This document shows, one piece after another, positions 36,178-45,232 of a stretch of 64,000 nucleotides of DNA. A program made the translations under genes and the position numbers. Source of the DNA: Brevundimonas sp. UBA4553 (lineage in GTDB: Bacteria > Pseudomonadota > Alphaproteobacteria > Caulobacterales > Caulobacteraceae); assembly GCF_002387245.1 (NCBI RefSeq), contig NZ_DGLD01000010.1:62001-126000 (forward strand), read 5' to 3'. The notes under the pieces are model-generated. The model had not been told where the DNA came from. It searched no databases and saw only the letters and a program-made list of their open reading frames with translations. How positions within the stretch are numbered: position 1 is the first letter of the stretch; the number at the start of each line of letters is the position of its first letter.

Positions 36178-36521
36178 GAAGGGCTCCCAGAGTTGGACGG
36201 ATCGTCGGTCCTTATCGCCAGACCGTATGACAAAAACCAGCTTGTGAAAGACAAGCTTGCCCCGGAATGGGGCGACTTTCAGACTTGGAGGCACGCTTTC
36301 CTGCGGCGCTGCCCCCTCGATCCCTTCTCCGATGGGAGAAGGTGGCCCGAAGGGCCGGATGAGGGTCGTTCGTTGAAGTCGGCGACAGGCGCCGCGCAAC
36401 GGCTTACGCCGAAGGCAGTCATTAGCCCCTCACCCTTTCGCCTGACCCAATCGCTTCGCTCTTGGAGGCTCAAGCCCTCTCCCGCCGGGAGAGGGTTCAT
36501 TGTCCAGTTCTCGCCCCTGCC
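36178..36521. other. 344-base tolA-tolB gap holding dispersed palindromes
   Basis: No gene is seen. The gap carries a family A palindrome copy (36322-36367, TTCTCC...GGAGAAGG then GGCCCGAAGGGCC and GGATGAGGG). It also has a second palindromic tract at 36425-36497 that includes CCTCTCCCGCCGGGAGAGG. These could form strong hairpins in the tol mRNA between tolA and tolB. A tolB promoter could also lie near 36200-36240, where base composition becomes AT-richer. Confidence 0.6.
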
Positions 36522-37394
36522 TTAGCGGCCGCCGCACTGACGCGCGGTTTCAAATCGGAACGGCACGTCCTGAGCTTGGAAACCGGCAGGAACCGTGAAC
36601 GGCGACGTCGCCCGCAGCGCCCGCAACATGGCTTCCGAAGCCGCCCGCCAGGTCGGGTCGCTGCGCGTGTCCTGCAGGCGCGGCGACCCGACGATGTCCC
36701 CGTCGGCGCTCAACCGCACGGTGACGCGGATCACCAGATCATCCATCCCCGGCATATCGCAATTCAGGTTCCAGTTCGGCGTCACCTGTCCGCCTAGGGC
36801 CGCCAACTGCGGGCCGGTGGCGCGCGAGGCTGTCCCCGATCCCTGCTGCCCCGTGGCCGGACGGCCCCGGTTCGGGGTCGGGCGCGGCGGGCCCGCCAGA
36901 GCGTCCAGGTCCAGACCGGGCGCAGGCTTGGCGGGCGCCGGACGGGCCGGTGCGGGCGGAGTCGGCCGCGCGGGGGCCGGCGGCGTGGGGCGCGCCTTCT
37001 CGGGCGCGGGCGGGGTCGGACGCGGCGGGGTCGGACGCGGCGTCGGCGCAGGCGTCGGGCGCGGCGCGGGCGCCTTTTCCGGCGGCCTCGGCGTGGGACG
37101 CGGGGCCGGCGGCGTCGGACGCGGGGCGGGCGGCGGCGGAGACGGCGTCGGCTCCGGCGGGACCGTTTCCGGCGGCGTCTCGACCGGCGCCGTCGCCCCG
37201 TCCTCGGGCGAGGGCTCCGGTTGCGGATTGTCGGCTGGCGCGGCGGCGATCTCGATGTCCGAGACGATCGACACCGGCACCGAGTTCACCAGCGGCTTGG
37301 GCTCGTCCTTCGACGACCACGACACAAGCGCGAGCGCCACCACGCCGGCGTGCAGCGCGAGCGATCCGGCGATGGCGGGACTGGGTCGACGCAA
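36522..37394 (-). CDS. tolA: TolA-like inner membrane protein with proline-rich linker
   Basis: A 290-aa protein. One N-terminal membrane helix (about 11-27, with the HAGVVALAL pattern typical of TolA/TonB) precedes a linker from about 55 to 180 dominated by Pro, Thr, Arg and Ala, with repeats of the RPTPP and APRPTP type. A C-terminal TolA/TonB-like domain (about 205-290) follows, with WNLNCDMPGMDDLVIRVTV. It couples TolQR to TolB and Pal. The linker is proline-rich rather than the long alanine-rich helix of enterobacterial TolA. It starts 4 bases after tolR. Confidence 0.88.
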   Translation of the reverse strand: MRRPSPAIAGSLALHAGVVALALVSWSSKDEPKPLVNSVPVSIVSDIEIAAAPADNPQPEPSPEDGATAPVETPPETVPPEPTPSPPPPAPRPTPPAPRPTPRPPEKAPAPRPTPAPTPRPTPPRPTPPAPEKARPTPPAPARPTPPAPARPAPAKPAPGLDLDALAGPPRPTPNRGRPATGQQGSGTASRATGPQLAALGGQVTPNWNLNCDMPGMDDLVIRVTVRLSADGDIVGSPRLQDTRSDPTWRAASEAMLRALRATSPFTVPAGFQAQDVPFRFETARQCGGR

Positions 37395-37398
37395 GCCG

Positions 37399-37863
37399 TC
37401 AGCCCTCCGCCGTCTCGTCGGCGGCCGTGTCGGTGATCAGGTTCAGCTTGGTGAAGCCCGAGGCCGACAGGCGGGCCATCACGCGGGCCACGGCCTGATA
37501 GGGCGCGCGGCCGTCGGCGCGGATGAAGACCGCCTTGTCGCGCGCATCCGCCCCGCCCTCTTCGGCCACGCGGATCGCCAGCTGTTCCCAGCGGACCTCG
37601 CCCTCGCCGATGAAGATGGCCCCGTTCTGATCGATCGAGACCGTGATCGGCTTGTCGGTCGTCTCGACCGCGCTGGCCTCGGTCTTGGGCAGCTCCACCG
37701 GGACGCCGACCGTCAGCAGCGGCGCCGAGATCATGAAGATGATCAGCAGGACCAGCATGACGTCGACCAGCGGCGTGACGTTGATTTCACTCAGCGGCCG
37801 CTTGCGCGCGCGGCGACGACCGCGCCCGCCCGCGCTTCCGCCCCCTCCTCCACCCAGGGCCAT
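37399..37863 (-). CDS. tolR: Tol-Pal protein TolR
   Basis: A 154-aa ExbD/TolR protein. It has a Gly/Arg-rich cytoplasmic N-terminus, a membrane helix (about 30-50) carrying the essential aspartate in INVTPLVDVMLVLLIIFM, and a periplasmic domain (about 60-150). With TolQ it forms a proton channel that energises TolA. It lies 3 bases after tolQ and 4 bases before tolA. Confidence 0.97.
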   Translation of the reverse strand: MALGGGGGGSAGGRGRRRARKRPLSEINVTPLVDVMLVLLIIFMISAPLLTVGVPVELPKTEASAVETTDKPITVSIDQNGAIFIGEGEVRWEQLAIRVAEEGGADARDKAVFIRADGRAPYQAVARVMARLSASGFTKLNLITDTAADETAEG

Positions 37864-37866
37864 GGA

Positions 37867-38619
<753 letters not shown>

Positions 38620-38743
38620 GCGGCGTCCTTGGATGGGTCCGGTGTCGTCTACCCTTTTCGAGCGGGCGGACGTGGCGGTTTCATGGCGGCGGGTCTAGCC
38701 GTCGTCGCGTCCCGCGTCACGGGGGCCGCATCTGACAACCTCG

Positions 38744-39199
38744 TTATTGCGAAGCTTCACCGGAGAGCCACGGCGTCACCAGCTCGACCAGCCGCTTTGT
38801 CGGTCGTCGAGGTCGGCCGTCCAGATGGATGCAGACCGCGACCACATCGGCCCGGCACAGGACCTCGCCGTCGCGCTCGACCGTCTGGCGAATGATCAGG
38901 CGCGGCCCCCTGATCGCCTCATAGCGGGTCCGCACCACCAGGGCGTCGTCGATCCGGGCCGGCTTGACGTAGGTCAGGTTCAGCGTGGCCACCACGAAGG
39001 CCAGCGGCTCGTCCTGCTCCAGCAGTTCGGCGTGACCCACCCCGGCCAGCCGCAGGAAGTCCGACCGCCCGCGCTCGAAATAACGGACATAGTTGGCGTG
39101 ATAGACCAGCCCGGTGAAGTCGGTGTCCTCGTAATAGACCCGCACGGGCAGCAGGTGATCCAGCCCGTCGAATCGGCCGGCGGTCGGTTGATCGGTCAT
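38744..39199 (-). CDS. ybgC: Tol-Pal-associated acyl-CoA thioesterase YbgC
   Basis: A 151-aa hotdog-fold thioesterase with the active-site motif VYYEDTDFTGLVYHANYVRY, including the catalytic Asp. It hydrolyses acyl-CoA thioesters and is the usual first gene of tol-pal operons. It begins 2 bases after the stop of the small membrane protein gene upstream, so the two are coupled. The family is involved in phospholipid metabolism at the envelope. Confidence 0.95.
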   Translation of the reverse strand: MTDQPTAGRFDGLDHLLPVRVYYEDTDFTGLVYHANYVRYFERGRSDFLRLAGVGHAELLEQDEPLAFVVATLNLTYVKPARIDDALVVRTRYEAIRGPRLIIRQTVERDGEVLCRADVVAVCIHLDGRPRRPTKRLVELVTPWLSGEASQ

Positions 39200-39201
39200 C
39201 G

Positions 39202-39603
39202 TCAGCCCTGAACGGTCGTCGTCACCGAAGCCTTAGCCGTCGATGCGGCCGCATTGAAGCCGGGACAGAACTGCGCCTTCATTTCCGCGAACTCGGCGCC
39301 CAGGGGATCGTCGCCCATCAGAATGCGGTTGGGGCGCGAGACGAAGGCCACGGCCGGCTTCTGTCCGGCGATCCCGGCATAGCCGCAGACGGCGCGGCGC
39401 TTGCCCGTCTCCAGATAGCGCACCTCGGCGCCCGGCCCCATCTGCGCCTTCACCTGGCTCAGCGCCCGTTCCGCCGGCGTCGCCTGCTTCGGCCCGAAAC
39501 GCGCGCCCTGGTTCAAGGCGACCAGGCTCAGCGCACCGAGCAGCAGCACGGCTGCGCCCAGCACCGCGATCTTCTGGTCCGTCCCGATCCCGCGTCGCGC
39601 CAT
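39202..39603 (-). CDS. Uncharacterised membrane-anchored protein upstream of ybgC
   Basis: A 133-aa protein with one N-terminal membrane helix (about 12-31) and a short extracytoplasmic domain containing two cysteines (in VCGYAG and QFCPGF) that may form a disulfide. No family recognised. It lies 69 bases after ruvB and 2 bases before ybgC, so it bridges the ruv and tol operons. Its conservation with tol genes would suggest an envelope role; that has to be inferred. Confidence 0.75.
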   Translation of the reverse strand: MARRGIGTDQKIAVLGAAVLLLGALSLVALNQGARFGPKQATPAERALSQVKAQMGPGAEVRYLETGKRRAVCGYAGIAGQKPAVAFVSRPNRILMGDDPLGAEFAEMKAQFCPGFNAAASTAKASVTTTVQG

Positions 39604-39672
39604 CGCCCGTCTCCTTCAGGCGCGAGCATGGCCGGGTTTGGCGCACGGGTGAAGTCCCTTTGCGAGCCCCTC

Positions 39673-40701
39673 CTACGGCCCGAACAGGTCCGGCGGCGGC
39701 GCGGCCTGAACCTTCGGCGCCTCCAGTCCCAGATGCTCATAGGCCCGCGCGCAGGCCACCCGCCCGCGCGGCGTGCGCATGATGAAGCCCTGTTGCAGCA
39801 GATAGGGTTCGATCACGTCCTCGACCGCGTCGCGCGCCTCGGCGATCGCAGCCGCCAGCGTGTCCATGCCCACCGGCCCACCGCCGTAGTTCTCGATCAG
39901 GGCCTTGAGGAAGCGCCGGTCCAGACTGTCCAGCCCCGCCTCGTCGACCTCCAGCCGCGCCAGCGCCCGCGCCGCCGCCAGCCGGTCGATCGTGCCGCCC
40001 TCGGCGTCGGCGAAATCGCGCACCCGCCGCAACAGACGCCCTGCGATGCGCGGCGTGCCCCGCGCCCGGCGCGCGATCTCCATCGCCCCGTCCTCGGTGA
40101 TGGCCGCGCCCATCTTGCGCGCCGCGCCCCGGATCACCGCCGTCAGTTCCTCGGGCGAATAGAACTCAAGCCGCAGCGGAATGCCGAACCGGTCCCGCAG
40201 CGGCGTGGCCAGCAGCCCCGCCCGCGTCGTCGCCCCGACCAGGGTGAAGGGCGCCAGGTCGATGCGCACGCTGCGCGCCGACGGCCCCTCGCCGATGATC
40301 AGGTCCAGCACATGATCCTCCATCGCCGGATAGAGGATCTCCTCCACCAGCGGCGACATGCGGTGAATCTCGTCGATGAACAGGACGTCGCGCGGCTCCA
40401 GATTGGTCAGGATCGCCGCCAGATCGCCCGCCTTGGCCAGGATCGGCCCCGACGTCGCCCGGAACCCCACGCCCAGCTCGCGCGACACGATCTGCGCCAG
40501 CGTCGTCTTGCCCAGCCCCGGCGGCCCGAACAGCAGGACGTGGTCCAGCGCCTCCGAGCGCCCGCGCGCCGCGTCGATGAAGACCTTCAGATTGCCCTTG
40601 GCCGCCGACTGACCGACGAACTCGTTCAGCGTCTGCGGGCGCAGCGCGCGGTCGTGCTGCTCGCCCGGCGCGGCGTCGCCGGTCACCAGACGCTCGCTCA
40701 T
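39673..40701 (-). CDS. ruvB: Holliday junction branch migration ATPase RuvB
   Basis: A 342-aa AAA+ motor with Walker A GPPGLGKTT, Walker B LFIDEIH, and the C-terminal winged-helix domain (EPYLLQQGFIMRTPRGR). It drives branch migration together with RuvA. It is separated from ruvA by a 148-base gap filled by a perfect inverted-repeat element, which is unusual because ruvA and ruvB normally nearly touch. Confidence 0.98.
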   Translation of the reverse strand: MSERLVTGDAAPGEQHDRALRPQTLNEFVGQSAAKGNLKVFIDAARGRSEALDHVLLFGPPGLGKTTLAQIVSRELGVGFRATSGPILAKAGDLAAILTNLEPRDVLFIDEIHRMSPLVEEILYPAMEDHVLDLIIGEGPSARSVRIDLAPFTLVGATTRAGLLATPLRDRFGIPLRLEFYSPEELTAVIRGAARKMGAAITEDGAMEIARRARGTPRIAGRLLRRVRDFADAEGGTIDRLAAARALARLEVDEAGLDSLDRRFLKALIENYGGGPVGMDTLAAAIAEARDAVEDVIEPYLLQQGFIMRTPRGRVACARAYEHLGLEAPKVQAAPPPDLFGP

Positions 40702-40707
40702 GATTGA

Positions 40708-40839
40708 CCGCTCATCCCCGCGGAGGCGGGGACCCAGGTTTGAGCAACACGACGCACGGTCACAGTCATTGCATCTTCATACCGGGCGACGGCGCCGAAA
40801 GCCAAAGCACTGGGTCCCCGCCTCCGCGGGGATGAGCGG
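40708..40839. repeat. Inverted-repeat element (family C) between ruvA and ruvB
   Basis: Two 30-bp arms (40708-40737 and 40810-40839) are exact reverse complements, enclosing 72 bases. Each arm contains a smaller palindrome (CCCCGCGGAGGCGGGG). The element fills almost all of the ruvA-ruvB gap and has no coding capacity. It looks like a small non-autonomous repeat or REP-like pair inserted in the operon. Confidence 0.85.
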
Positions 40840-40849
40840 ATGTGAAAAG

Positions 40850-41473
40850 TCACCGCCCCAGCTCCTGCAGCGCCGCGCGGATGACCGCCGACAGCTCCGC
40901 CTCATCCCCCAGCCGGATCAGCGCCTGATCCACCGCCCGGCGCGCATTGACCTCGGCTATGCCCAGCCCCAGCAGGGCGGCGACCGCCTCGCCCGTCACG
41001 CTCGGCGGCGGCGGGGCGGCGGCGACCTCGGCGTGGACGCCCGGCGCGCTCGGCGCGAAATGCCCGTCGCCCAGGGCCTTGCCCTTCAGTTCGGTGACGA
41101 TGCGCAGCGCCAGTTTCGGTCCCACCATATTGGCGCGCGCCACCGCCGCCTTGTCTTCACGCGCCACGGCGCTGGCCAGTTCCCCCGGCGGCAGGACGTC
41201 CAGCACGGCCAGCGCCGCCTTCGGCCCCACGCCCTGAATGGCCAGCAGCAGGGTGAAGGCCCGCCGCTCGTCGCGGGACAGGAAGCCATACAGACGCGGC
41301 CCCGCGTCCTCGCTCCACTGGCTATGGATATAGAGGGTCGTCTCGTCGCCCGGCGCCGGCAACCGCCCCAAGGTCCGCGCCCCGCAGGCCGCCACATAGC
41401 CCACCCCGCCGCAGTCGATCAGGCATTCCGCCTCCCCGACCTCGGCCAGAACCCCGCGCAAACGACCGATCAT
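40850..41473 (-). CDS. ruvA: Holliday junction DNA-binding protein RuvA
   Basis: A 207-aa protein with an N-terminal OB-fold (MIGRLRGVLAEVGEAECLIDCGGVGY), tandem helix-hairpin-helix motifs (LLAIQGVGPKAALAVLD and RANMVGPKLALRIVTELKGK) and the C-terminal domain III that contacts RuvB. Its start overlaps the ruvC stop by four bases. The RuvA-RuvB spacing is enlarged by the repeat. Confidence 0.97.
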   Translation of the reverse strand: MIGRLRGVLAEVGEAECLIDCGGVGYVAACGARTLGRLPAPGDETTLYIHSQWSEDAGPRLYGFLSRDERRAFTLLLAIQGVGPKAALAVLDVLPPGELASAVAREDKAAVARANMVGPKLALRIVTELKGKALGDGHFAPSAPGVHAEVAAAPPPPSVTGEAVAALLGLGIAEVNARRAVDQALIRLGDEAELSAVIRAALQELGR

Positions 41474-41988
41474 GCCGCCCCCCTCAGGCTCGCACCCAGA
41501 CTCAGGGAACGCCGATGGTGCGCGTGGGTGACGGCCACCGCCAGGGCGTCCGCCGCGTCCGCCTTCACCTCGCCCGCCGCCGGCAGCAGCCGCTTGATCA
41601 TGAAGGCCACCTGGCTCTTGTCCGCCTGCCCGGCGCCGACGACCGCCTTCTTGACCAGGCTGGGGGCGTATTCCGCCACGCTCAAGCCCGCTCTTGCCGG
41701 GGCCAGCATGACCGCCGCCCGCGCATGGCCCAGCTTCAGCGTCGAGGCCCCGTTCATGTTGACGAAGACCTCCTCGATCGCCGCCTCGTCACAGGAATAT
41801 GAGGCGCAGATCGAGCCCACCTCCTCCAGCAGATGCAACAGCCGTTCCGAGAAGGGCGCCTTCTCGGCAGGCGTCACCACCCCGTGCGCGATCCAGCGCA
41901 GGCGACTGCCCTCGCTTTCGATCACGCCCCAGCCGGTGCGCCGCAAACCGGGGTCCAGGCCCAGGATTCGAGTCGTTACGTTCGTCAT
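41470..41988 (-). CDS. ruvC: Crossover junction endodeoxyribonuclease RuvC
   Basis: A 172-aa resolvase with catalytic acidic residues in ILGLDPGLRRTGWG, in AAIEEVFVN, and in VKADAADALAVAVTHAH. It cuts Holliday junctions. It is the first gene of the ruvCAB unit and overlaps ruvA by four bases. Upstream is a terminator of the outer membrane protein gene. Confidence 0.97.
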   Translation of the reverse strand: MTNVTTRILGLDPGLRRTGWGVIESEGSRLRWIAHGVVTPAEKAPFSERLLHLLEEVGSICASYSCDEAAIEEVFVNMNGASTLKLGHARAAVMLAPARAGLSVAEYAPSLVKKAVVGAGQADKSQVAFMIKRLLPAAGEVKADAADALAVAVTHAHHRRSLSLGASLRGAA

Positions 41989-42048
41989 TCGTTCCAGTCA
42001 TGCCCCAAACGAGGTTGACGAACAATGACCGGACCGCCCGACGCGCGG

Positions 42049-42077
42049 AAAAGGCCGATCGCAGGGCGACCGGCCTT
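42049..42077 (-). terminator. Intrinsic terminator after outer membrane barrel gene
   Basis: Minus-strand stem (arms 42051-42062 and 42066-42077) of 12 bp with one mismatch, followed by Ts on the 3' side (42049-42052 region). It lies 30 bases after the stop at 42107 and just ahead of ruvC. Confidence 0.7.
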
Positions 42078-42106
42078 CGCTGCTCCACCGCTTCCGGTGA
42101 GGACGA

Positions 42107-42943
42107 TCAGAAGCGGTAGTTCATCCCGATCCGCACCTGGTGCGCGCCGAAGCGGCCGTTGCTGCGGATCATGTCCGTGCCCGTCGTATTGGGCGCCAGG
42201 ACAAAGGGATTGGTCGCCGGGGCCGTGCCCTGGCCCACGCGGACCACGGGGCTGTCGGCTTCCAACGAGGTGTAGAGGTATTCGCCGTTGACCGTCAGAC
42301 CGCCGCCCAGGGCGTATTCAACGCCGCCCCCGGCCTGCCAGCCGTCGCCGTCATCGGCGTCCGAGGTGACGGTGAAGCTGTTGGCGGTGTTGCTGCTGCG
42401 GAAGCGGTTGTCGAACTTGCCGTAGGCATAGCCGCCCGTGCCATAGATCAGGGTCGGCCCCATGGCGTAGCCGAGCCGCAGGCGCGCCGCGGCCACCTGC
42501 TCCAGATCGCGGGTGAAGGTGTAGTTGGCGGGGGTTGTGCTGAACCCGGTCGCCGAGTCCTCGACGCTGGTCACGCTGTATTCGCCCAGGACGCCGGCGA
42601 CGATGTTGCCGAAGCGCCAGTCGTAGCCCACGCGCACGCCGGCCTCGGCCCCGCCGGAATCCTTGTCGCAACCGCCGGCCGCCGTGGGATTGTTGGCGGC
42701 GCCGCCGCAGAAGCCGGGGCTGAAGGCGTCCGCCCCCGCCGCCGTGGCGACCGTGTCGCCGTAGCGACCGTCCAGATTGCGGTCGAAGCCCAACCGCTCG
42801 TCATCGTCGTCATTGGCCGTGGCGTAGCCGCCGAAGATCCCGACATAGGGACCGGTCCAGGCCTCCCGGTCCGACTGGGCCAGCGTGGGGGTGGCGGCCA
42901 GCGCCGTCAGGGCGACGGCGGAAAGCAGGGCTGTGCGGATCAT
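42107..42943 (-). CDS. Outer membrane beta-barrel protein
   Basis: A 278-aa protein with a signal peptide (about 1-22). An eight-stranded barrel domain of the OmpA/Omp25 kind ends in the classic C-terminal aromatic pattern with terminal Phe (RIGMNYRF). Strand-like segments include WTGPYVGIFGGYATA, LRLGYAMGPTLIYGTGGYAYGKF and GGGVEYALGGGLTVNGEYLYTS. An extended loop (about 60-100) is rich in Asp, Gly and Asn and holds two cysteines. The start with an AAAGG site is at 42943. No specific transport role can be given. Confidence 0.85.
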   Translation of the reverse strand: MIRTALLSAVALTALAATPTLAQSDREAWTGPYVGIFGGYATANDDDDERLGFDRNLDGRYGDTVATAAGADAFSPGFCGGAANNPTAAGGCDKDSGGAEAGVRVGYDWRFGNIVAGVLGEYSVTSVEDSATGFSTTPANYTFTRDLEQVAAARLRLGYAMGPTLIYGTGGYAYGKFDNRFRSSNTANSFTVTSDADDGDGWQAGGGVEYALGGGLTVNGEYLYTSLEADSPVVRVGQGTAPATNPFVLAPNTTGTDMIRSNGRFGAHQVRIGMNYRF

Positions 42944-43096
42944 GAAGCGACCTTTTCGGATGACGCGGCCAGGCCGCCTGTCCCCGAAAAGCCTCCAGCC
43001 TCCCCGACGTTCCGGCCGCACCGGGCGGCCAGATGCCGCACATCCAGAACCGCATCTGGAACGTACCGGCGGCCAAAATACCGGTTGCGCCTTGCC

Positions 43097-43813
43097 TCAG
43101 TCGTCCCTCGGCATGACTGAAAAACCGGCCAGCCCGCCCTGCTCCGCCAGGCGTGTCGACAGGCCGGCGACGTTCAGCGGCATCGGCCCGCGCGCCTTGA
43201 TGTGGTGTTCGTGAATCTGGCCGTCGTGGCTGACCACATGGCCGATGCGCACCGGCTTCAACCCGCTGTCCGAGAGCAGGTCGCGTAAGGTCGCCTCGCC
43301 CGGGACCGAGGCCCGCGTCCAGCGCAGGGTGACGTCCACCACCCCGACGTGCGGCAGGCGGGCGTCCAGAAAGCGCAGGATGGCCAGCACCAGCAGGGTG
43401 GCCCCGCCGGCGATGAAGCCGAGGTCCCACATCCCGATCCCGAACATCACCCCCACCGCCGAGGTGGTCCACAACGAAGCCGCCGTGGTCAGCCCATGCA
43501 CCGAGAAGCCCTCGCGGAAGATCACCCCCGCGCACAGGAAGCCGATGCCGGTCAGGATGCCGTGCGACATCCGCGTCGGGTCGATCACCAGCCGCTGGTC
43601 CGGCAGGGCGACAAAAGCCCAGGTCGCCTGGTGCATGGCCGCCAGCATCAGCACGCACGAGGTCATGCAGACCAGTATATGGGTGCGGAACCCCGCCGGA
43701 TGGCCGTGATAGGTCCGCTCGATCCCGATCAGGCCGCCCGCGACCATCGCAGCCGCCACCGGCCCGATCAGGGCCAGATCCAGTGTTCCGGCCAACGCCC
43801 CGCCTACCGTCAT
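43097..43813 (-). CDS. MgtC/SapB-family membrane protein, copy 1
   Basis: A 238-aa protein with four to five membrane helices in the N-terminal 150 residues and the family core IGIERTYHGHPAGFRTHILV and MSHGILTGIGFLCAGVIFREG. A soluble C-terminal ACT-like domain follows. MgtC proteins are linked to magnesium limitation and inhibition of F1Fo ATPase. It lies 74 bases downstream of a close paralogue. No magnesium riboswitch is visible. Confidence 0.88.
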   Translation of the reverse strand: MTVGGALAGTLDLALIGPVAAAMVAGGLIGIERTYHGHPAGFRTHILVCMTSCVLMLAAMHQATWAFVALPDQRLVIDPTRMSHGILTGIGFLCAGVIFREGFSVHGLTTAASLWTTSAVGVMFGIGMWDLGFIAGGATLLVLAILRFLDARLPHVGVVDVTLRWTRASVPGEATLRDLLSDSGLKPVRIGHVVSHDGQIHEHHIKARGPMPLNVAGLSTRLAEQGGLAGFSVMPRDD

Positions 43814-43887
43814 GTCCGACCCTCAAGCTGCACAGGACCGTTCACGGTGGACCGCGCCGCGCCTGGGGACAAGAGGCCCGGCCCGCC

Positions 43888-44586
43888 TCAGTCGTCGCGC
43901 GGGTCCAGCACATAGTCGGTGACCCCCGGCAGGGCGCACAGCCGCGCCGCCAGTCCCTTCAGCTCGACCTCGCCGCCCGCCTTGATGCGCCAGCTGCGCC
44001 GCACCACCGCCCCGCCGTCGATCAGCTCGAAGCGGTCATGCCGGGGCGAGGGATCAATCGCCTTCAGCGCCGCCTCGACCTCGGCCTCGGGCGAGGGTCC
44101 GTCGCGGCGCCAGCGCACCTCCACGTCCGTCAGCACCCGCGCCGGCAGCCTCACGCTCACCAGTCGCAATGCGATCAGGATCACCCCGGTCACCACCGTC
44201 CCCACCACGCCCAGGGTGAACAGCCCCGCTCCGAACAGCAGCCCCAGCGCGGAGGTGATCCACAGACTGGCGGCCGTCGTCAGGCCGTGGATGGAAAAGC
44301 CGGTTCGGAAGATCACTCCCGCGCACAGAAAGCCAATGCCCGTCAGCACCCCGTGCGCCATACGCGTCGGGTCGGTGACGATGTTCTCATCCGGCAGAGC
44401 GCGAAACGCCCAGTCCGCCTGCCCCATGGCCGCCAGCATCAGCAGGGCCGAGGCCAGACTGACCAGGATGTGGGTGCGAAACCCGGCCGCACGCCCCCGC
44501 CACTCCCGCTCCAGCCCGATCAGGCCGCCGGCGACGACCGCGCCCACGATCGGCAGGGCGAAACTCTCGATCTCGGACAGATTCAT
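43888..44586 (-). CDS. MgtC/SapB-family membrane protein, copy 2
   Basis: A 232-aa paralogue of the neighbouring gene with the same core (LIGLEREWRGRAAGFRTHILV, MAHGVLTGIGFLCAGVIFRTG) and a different C-terminal domain (about 145-232). The start is the ATG at 44586; the frame is open upstream through the adjacent TonB-like gene. Presence of two diverged copies in tandem suggests duplication with specialisation. Both have complete transmembrane cores. Confidence 0.88.
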   Translation of the reverse strand: MNLSEIESFALPIVGAVVAGGLIGLEREWRGRAAGFRTHILVSLASALLMLAAMGQADWAFRALPDENIVTDPTRMAHGVLTGIGFLCAGVIFRTGFSIHGLTTAASLWITSALGLLFGAGLFTLGVVGTVVTGVILIALRLVSVRLPARVLTDVEVRWRRDGPSPEAEVEAALKAIDPSPRHDRFELIDGGAVVRRSWRIKAGGEVELKGLAARLCALPGVTDYVLDPRDD

Positions 44587-44621
44587 CCCACGGCAACGGT
44601 CAGGCCCGCCGCCCCGTTCCC

Positions 44622-45173
44622 CTATTCCAGACGGTAGCGAGCGGTGAAGGCCACCCGGCTTTCGACAGGATGGCCGTCGACGAGTCTTGGCTGGACCCGC
44701 GCCCTCATCGTCGCCGCCACCGCCTGCTGGCCGAAACCGACGCCGACCGGCGACTCCTCGACGATCCGGCAGCTTCGGATGTGGCCGTCGGCGCCCGCCT
44801 GGCACTCCAGTCGCGCCATGCCGCGCTCCGCCCCGGCCCGCTGGGCCCTCTCCGGATACTCAGGCCGGGGCGCCTGCAGCCAGACGGGGCGGGTGATCAC
44901 CTCTCCCTCGTCAGTCTCATAGGACGCCGGCGCGGCCTCCGGCGGCGCGGTGTAGGACGGCAGGGTCTCGGCCGGCGGCGCCTCGGCCGCCGGCGGCAGG
45001 TCCAGCCGCACCCTGACGTTCGACAACACCCAGGCCACGCTCCAGGCCGCGCCGATGATCAGCGCCAGGGCCACGCCCCAGACGCCCAGCTTCACCCACA
45101 GCCAGCGGCGACCCTCGACCGGCGGCGTCGTCGCGCCCGGCAGATCAAGCCGCGGGTCCATATCGTCCGTCAT
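44622..45173 (-). CDS. TonB-family energy transducer-like protein
   Basis: A 183-aa protein with a short cytoplasmic N-terminus, a membrane helix (about 28-50), a Pro/Ala/Glu linker and a C-terminal TonB-like domain (about 95-183). That domain has RPEYPERAQRAGAERGMARLECQAGADGHIRSCRIVEES. It could couple the proton motive force to an outer membrane receptor. ExbB and ExbD are not adjacent. The start codon is at 45173; the open frame extends upstream in the hemerythrin gene and is ignored. Confidence 0.8.
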   Translation of the reverse strand: MTDDMDPRLDLPGATTPPVEGRRWLWVKLGVWGVALALIIGAAWSVAWVLSNVRVRLDLPPAAEAPPAETLPSYTAPPEAAPASYETDEGEVITRPVWLQAPRPEYPERAQRAGAERGMARLECQAGADGHIRSCRIVEESPVGVGFGQQAVAATMRARVQPRLVDGHPVESRVAFTARYRLE

Positions 45174-45232
45174 CCAGCCCTCCCCGGCGTCGCGCGTCGA
45201 CAGCCTAGCAGGACCGTGGAGGAAGCTGAACG

